Positions 4,794 to 6,872 of a stretch of DNA of 6,872 nucleotides are shown here, piece after piece (position 1 is the first letter of the stretch; each line of letters opens with the position of its first letter). The notes under the pieces are model-generated. The model ran no database searches. It saw only the letters and a program-made list of their open reading frames with translations, and was not told where the DNA came from. Location: positions 1-6,872 of the forward strand of contig DNMS01000267.1 in NCBI GenBank assembly GCA_003488105.1, given 5' to 3'. The translations under genes and the position numbers were made by a program. This DNA comes from Rhodospirillaceae bacterium. Lineage in GTDB: Bacteria > Pseudomonadota > Alphaproteobacteria > Rhodospirillales_A > Casp-alpha2.

Positions 4794-5675
4794 TCAACCC
4801 TCCGCCGCCAGGATCGCGGCCAGACCTTCGCGATAGGTCGGGCAGGACAGCACGGCACCCAGGTCATTCTTGATGCGCGCGTTGCTGACGACCCGATTGT
4901 CGCGCCAGAAGCTTCGCGCCATGGGCGACATGGTGTCGGCGGCCTGATCGAAGGGGACGAGGTCGGGGGCGGGCAGGCCCAGGAGCTTGGCGCCGTAAGC
5001 AATCACGTCGGCCTGAGGCGCGGGTTCGTCGTCGCAGACGTTGTAGATCGTGCCCGGGTTCGGCCGCGCCATGGAGGCGCGCAGCACGGCGCCGATATCG
5101 GCGACATGGATGCGGGAGAACCGATGTCCCGGCTTGTCGATGCGGCGCGCCGTGCCTTGGCGCAGCTGGTCGAGCACGCTGCGTCCCGGCCCGTAAATCC
5201 CGGCCAGGCGGAAGACGTGGACGGGAAGGCCCGTGCGGCGGCCGAGATCAAGCCAGGCCGCTTCGGCGGCGGCGCGGTATGCGCCCCGGGGGGATGTCGG
5301 GGCGAGGGGGCTGTCTTCCGTCACCTCGGCGCCGCCCGTGTCGCCGTAAACCCCGGTGGTAGACAGGTATCCGGCCCAGCGGATCTGTCCGGCGGCCTGT
5401 TCAAGGGGCGGGCCGACCTGCGTCAGCACGGGATCGCCTTCGGCGCTCGGCGGGATGGACATCAACAGATGATCGGCGCGGGCGAGGGCCACCGCCGCCG
5501 CAGTGTTCAGGGGAGCAGCACCGTCGAACACATGGGCGTCGATCCCGCCTGCCCGCAGTTTCGCCTGCTTGCCCGGCGTGCGGCAGGTTCCGGCCACGGT
5601 CCAACCCTCGGCCAACAGGCCGCGGGCCAAAGTTTGGGCGCTGAAGCCCAATCCGAAACAGAACAGGTTGGTCAT
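4794..5675 (-). CDS. NAD-dependent epimerase / SDR-family protein, YeeZ-like (293 aa)
   Basis: A Rossmann fold opens the protein: the nucleotide-binding loop is GLGFSAQTLA (8-17). Further extended-SDR landmarks are LLMSIPP (70-76), YLSTTGVYGD (103-112), FRLAGIYGPGRS (155-166), and HVADIGAVL (190-198). The GxGFSAxxLA start and overall layout resemble E. coli YeeZ and related putative nucleoside-diphosphate-sugar epimerases. The YxxxK catalytic motif is not evident: the expected region reads YRAAAEAAW (133-141), with Tyr but no Lys, so catalysis by the classical SDR mechanism is doubtful. Substrate unknown; cytoplasmic. The start at 5675 lacks a good Shine-Dalgarno (the AGGAGG on this strand at 5712-5717 is too far upstream). 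It is divergent from the TPR gene, and its 3' end lies 44 nt from the transposon duplication but is undamaged. Confidence 0.85.
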   Translation of the reverse strand: MTNLFCFGLGFSAQTLARGLLAEGWTVAGTCRTPGKQAKLRAGGIDAHVFDGAAPLNTAAAVALARADHLLMSIPPSAEGDPVLTQVGPPLEQAAGQIRWAGYLSTTGVYGDTGGAEVTEDSPLAPTSPRGAYRAAAEAAWLDLGRRTGLPVHVFRLAGIYGPGRSVLDQLRQGTARRIDKPGHRFSRIHVADIGAVLRASMARPNPGTIYNVCDDEPAPQADVIAYGAKLLGLPAPDLVPFDQAADTMSPMARSFWRDNRVVSNARIKNDLGAVLSCPTYREGLAAILAAEG

Positions 5676-5727
5676 ATGCGTGCGGCCCCGGTCGACAAGG
5701 GGGCGGAATGCCTCCTATAAGCAGGCT

Positions 5728-5739
5728 TGGTTATAACCA
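5728..5739. promoter_or_regulatory. 12-bp palindrome in the SDR/TPR divergent promoter region
   Basis: TGGTTATAACCA is a perfect palindrome between the divergent starts at 5675 and 5753. It contains TATAAC on both strands, so it can serve as a -10 in either direction. For the SDR gene CTGGCA (5754-5759) lies 18 bp upstream of the minus-strand TATAAC (5730-5735). For the TPR gene the TATAAC at 5732-5737 has no good -35. It could equally be an operator. Confidence 0.35.
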
Positions 5740-5752
5740 GAGCCCGACCGTC

Positions 5753-6607
5753 ATGCCAGGGATCCCGCCCATTCATCGTTGCCGAGCCCTCCGCCCGCTT
5801 GCGGGACTGGTGATGTGCCTGGCCGTCGGCCTGCCGTCCCTGCCGGCGGCGGCCCAAAGCCTGCTTGGGCAACCGTCCACGCAGACGGGGCCGCGCGTTA
5901 ATTCAAAAGCCGCCCAGGCGGCGGAATACCAGAAATGCATGACCCTGGCACGTCGACGGCCCCAGGACGGGTTCGAGATGGCGATCGGCTGGCGGTCGCT
6001 GGGCGGGGGTGACGCGGCCGACCATTGCGCGGCGGTCGCTCTGATCGAGCTTGAACAATTTGGCGAAGCGGCAAAGCGTCTGGAACGTCTGGCGCAGATT
6101 TCCATCGAGGAGCCGCCGGTCAAGGCGGGACTGTACGATCAGGCGGGCCAGGCCTGGTTGCTGGAAGGTCGGCCCGAGGACGCAACGCGGGCCTTTACCT
6201 CGGCCATCGCGCTCATGCCCGGTGATCCGGACCTGCTGGTCGACCGGGCCCAAGCCTGGGCGGCGCGGGGCGATTACGACGCGGCGGACACGGACCTGAG
6301 TGCCGCGCTCAACCTATCGCCGTCGCGTGCTGATGCCTATGCGCTCCGGGCCAGCGCCCGTAGGTTCCTGGACCGGGCGGTCGATGCCCTGGCCGACGCC
6401 AACACGGCATTGGAACTTGATTCCGGGAACCCGGAAGCCCTTTTGGAGCGCGGAATCCTGCGGCGGCTCAAGGGCGATGACGCGGGGGCTCGGGCCGACT
6501 GGATGAAAATCCTGAATGCCATGCCCGACAGCGCGGCCGCCGGCCCGGCGCGGCAAAACATCGAAAACATGGATGTGAGGCCCGACGGCGCGCCACCGCG
6601 GCGTTAG
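5753..6607 (+). CDS. Exported tetratricopeptide-repeat protein (284 aa)
   Basis: From the ATG at 5753 the protein opens with a basic n-region and a hydrophobic core (LRPLAGLVMCLAVGLPSLPA), then PAAAQ, suggesting signal-peptidase cleavage after about Ala34. The mature part is built of TPR-like helical pairs at about 93-116, 126-157, 160-191, 194-225 and 228-259, with the typical small residues and a Pro at repeat ends (ALMPGDPDLL, NLSPSRADA, ELDSGNPEA). TPRs are protein-docking scaffolds; a periplasmic location is inferred from the signal peptide, partner unknown. An in-frame ATG at 5708 would add 15 residues and place the palindrome in the coding region; I prefer 5753 because it gives a normal signal peptide, although neither has a clear Shine-Dalgarno. 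Its TAG overlaps the TAA of the convergent GST gene. Confidence 0.85.
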   Translation: MPGIPPIHRCRALRPLAGLVMCLAVGLPSLPAAAQSLLGQPSTQTGPRVNSKAAQAAEYQKCMTLARRRPQDGFEMAIGWRSLGGGDAADHCAAVALIELEQFGEAAKRLERLAQISIEEPPVKAGLYDQAGQAWLLEGRPEDATRAFTSAIALMPGDPDLLVDRAQAWAARGDYDAADTDLSAALNLSPSRADAYALRASARRFLDRAVDALADANTALELDSGNPEALLERGILRRLKGDDAGARADWMKILNAMPDSAAAGPARQNIENMDVRPDGAPPRR

Positions 6608-6872
6608 AAATCCAGGTCCGCGTAATGGCGAGGTGGCGGGAATCCTGGCATGCGGTCGGACAGCACGGACCGCATGCTGGGCCGTGACTTGACCCGGGCA
6701 TACCAGTCGCGGGCTTCCGCATGGTCCTCCCAGGGCACGTCGCCCAGATAGTCGACGCAGGACAGATGCGCCGCCGCCGCCACATCGGCCATGGAAAAAT
6801 CATCCCCGGCCAGCCAGCGCCGCCGTTCGACCAGGAACGACACATAGTTCAGATGCATGTGGATGTTGGCGT
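6604..6872 (-). CDS. Glutathione S-transferase family protein, C-terminal part (gene truncated by window edge)
   Basis: The frame is open from the right window edge to a TAA at 6604-6606, about 88 residues. It shows the C-terminal all-helical GST domain: RRRWLAGDDFSMADVAAAAH, the classic (L/W)AGD-x-(S/T)-x-A-D motif that caps the fold, then LGDVPWEDHAEARDWYARVK, SRPSMRSVLSDRMPG and HYADLDF. The N-terminal thioredoxin-like half with the glutathione site is beyond the window, so the start is not seen; the ATG at 6858 is internal (residues A-N-I-H precede it in frame). GSTs of this type are cytosolic and conjugate or isomerise substrates with glutathione. The ending pattern is that of the many maleylacetoacetate-isomerase-like or beta-type bacterial GSTs, but the subclass cannot be fixed. 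Confidence 0.9.
   Translation of the reverse strand, partial: ANIHMHLNYVSFLVERRRWLAGDDFSMADVAAAAHLSCVDYLGDVPWEDHAEARDWYARVKSRPSMRSVLSDRMPGFPPPRHYADLDF

Noticed and set aside
4764..5720. 318-aa plus-strand frame opposite the SDR gene
   Set aside because: Low-complexity Gly/Arg/Ala shadow, while the minus strand has a clear Rossmann-fold protein.
1..6872. CRISPR arrays, tRNA or rRNA genes
   Set aside because: No regularly spaced repeats and no tRNA-like cloverleaf or rRNA motifs were seen on either strand.

Overview
The window looks like a piece of a high-GC proteobacterial chromosome, most likely an alphaproteobacterium of the Rhodospirillales type. This rests on GC-rich codon use, the style of the SDR, TPR and GST proteins, and an IS1595-family transposase; it is inference, not a taxonomic assignment. 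An element of visibly lower GC, about 3.2 kb long, is inserted in this background.

Left flank (1-1526). All genes here are on the minus strand: a 347-aa protein with two peptidoglycan-binding-like repeats (310-1353), then a canonical-looking promoter (271-299), then a 27-aa hydrophobic ORF (129-212) and a second hydrophobic ORF that leaves the window (1-126). A promoter candidate for the 347-aa gene lies at 1496-1524, immediately beside the insertion point.

Inserted element (1535-4741). I can delimit it to the base: 39-bp imperfect terminal inverted repeats (29 of 39 matching, no gaps) flanked by an 8-bp direct repeat, AAAATAAT, as expected of the IS1595 family. It encodes an IS1595 transposase on the minus strand (3736-4677), with a TTTACA-17-TATAAT promoter that overlaps the right terminal repeat. 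It also carries three passenger genes: a 328-aa protein with an antirepressor/KilA-N-like N-terminal part and a C-terminal part that resembles the phage-defence protein BstA (1693-2679, plus); a 49-aa Lys/Glu-rich protein with a TTG start (2672-2821, minus); and a 259-aa DUF3800 protein (2836-3615, plus). Hairpins at 3620-3639 and 3698-3723 separate the cargo from the transposase. The working hypothesis is an IS1595-type transposon that moves a possible anti-phage module as cargo.

Right flank (4750-6872). A YeeZ-like NAD-dependent epimerase/SDR gene (4794-5675, minus) is divergent from an exported TPR protein (5753-6607, plus), with a perfect 12-bp palindrome between them. The TPR gene converges on the 3' end of a glutathione S-transferase gene (6604-6872, minus, cut by the window edge), and their stop codons overlap. 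These look like ordinary chromosomal genes with no evident functional link to the transposon.
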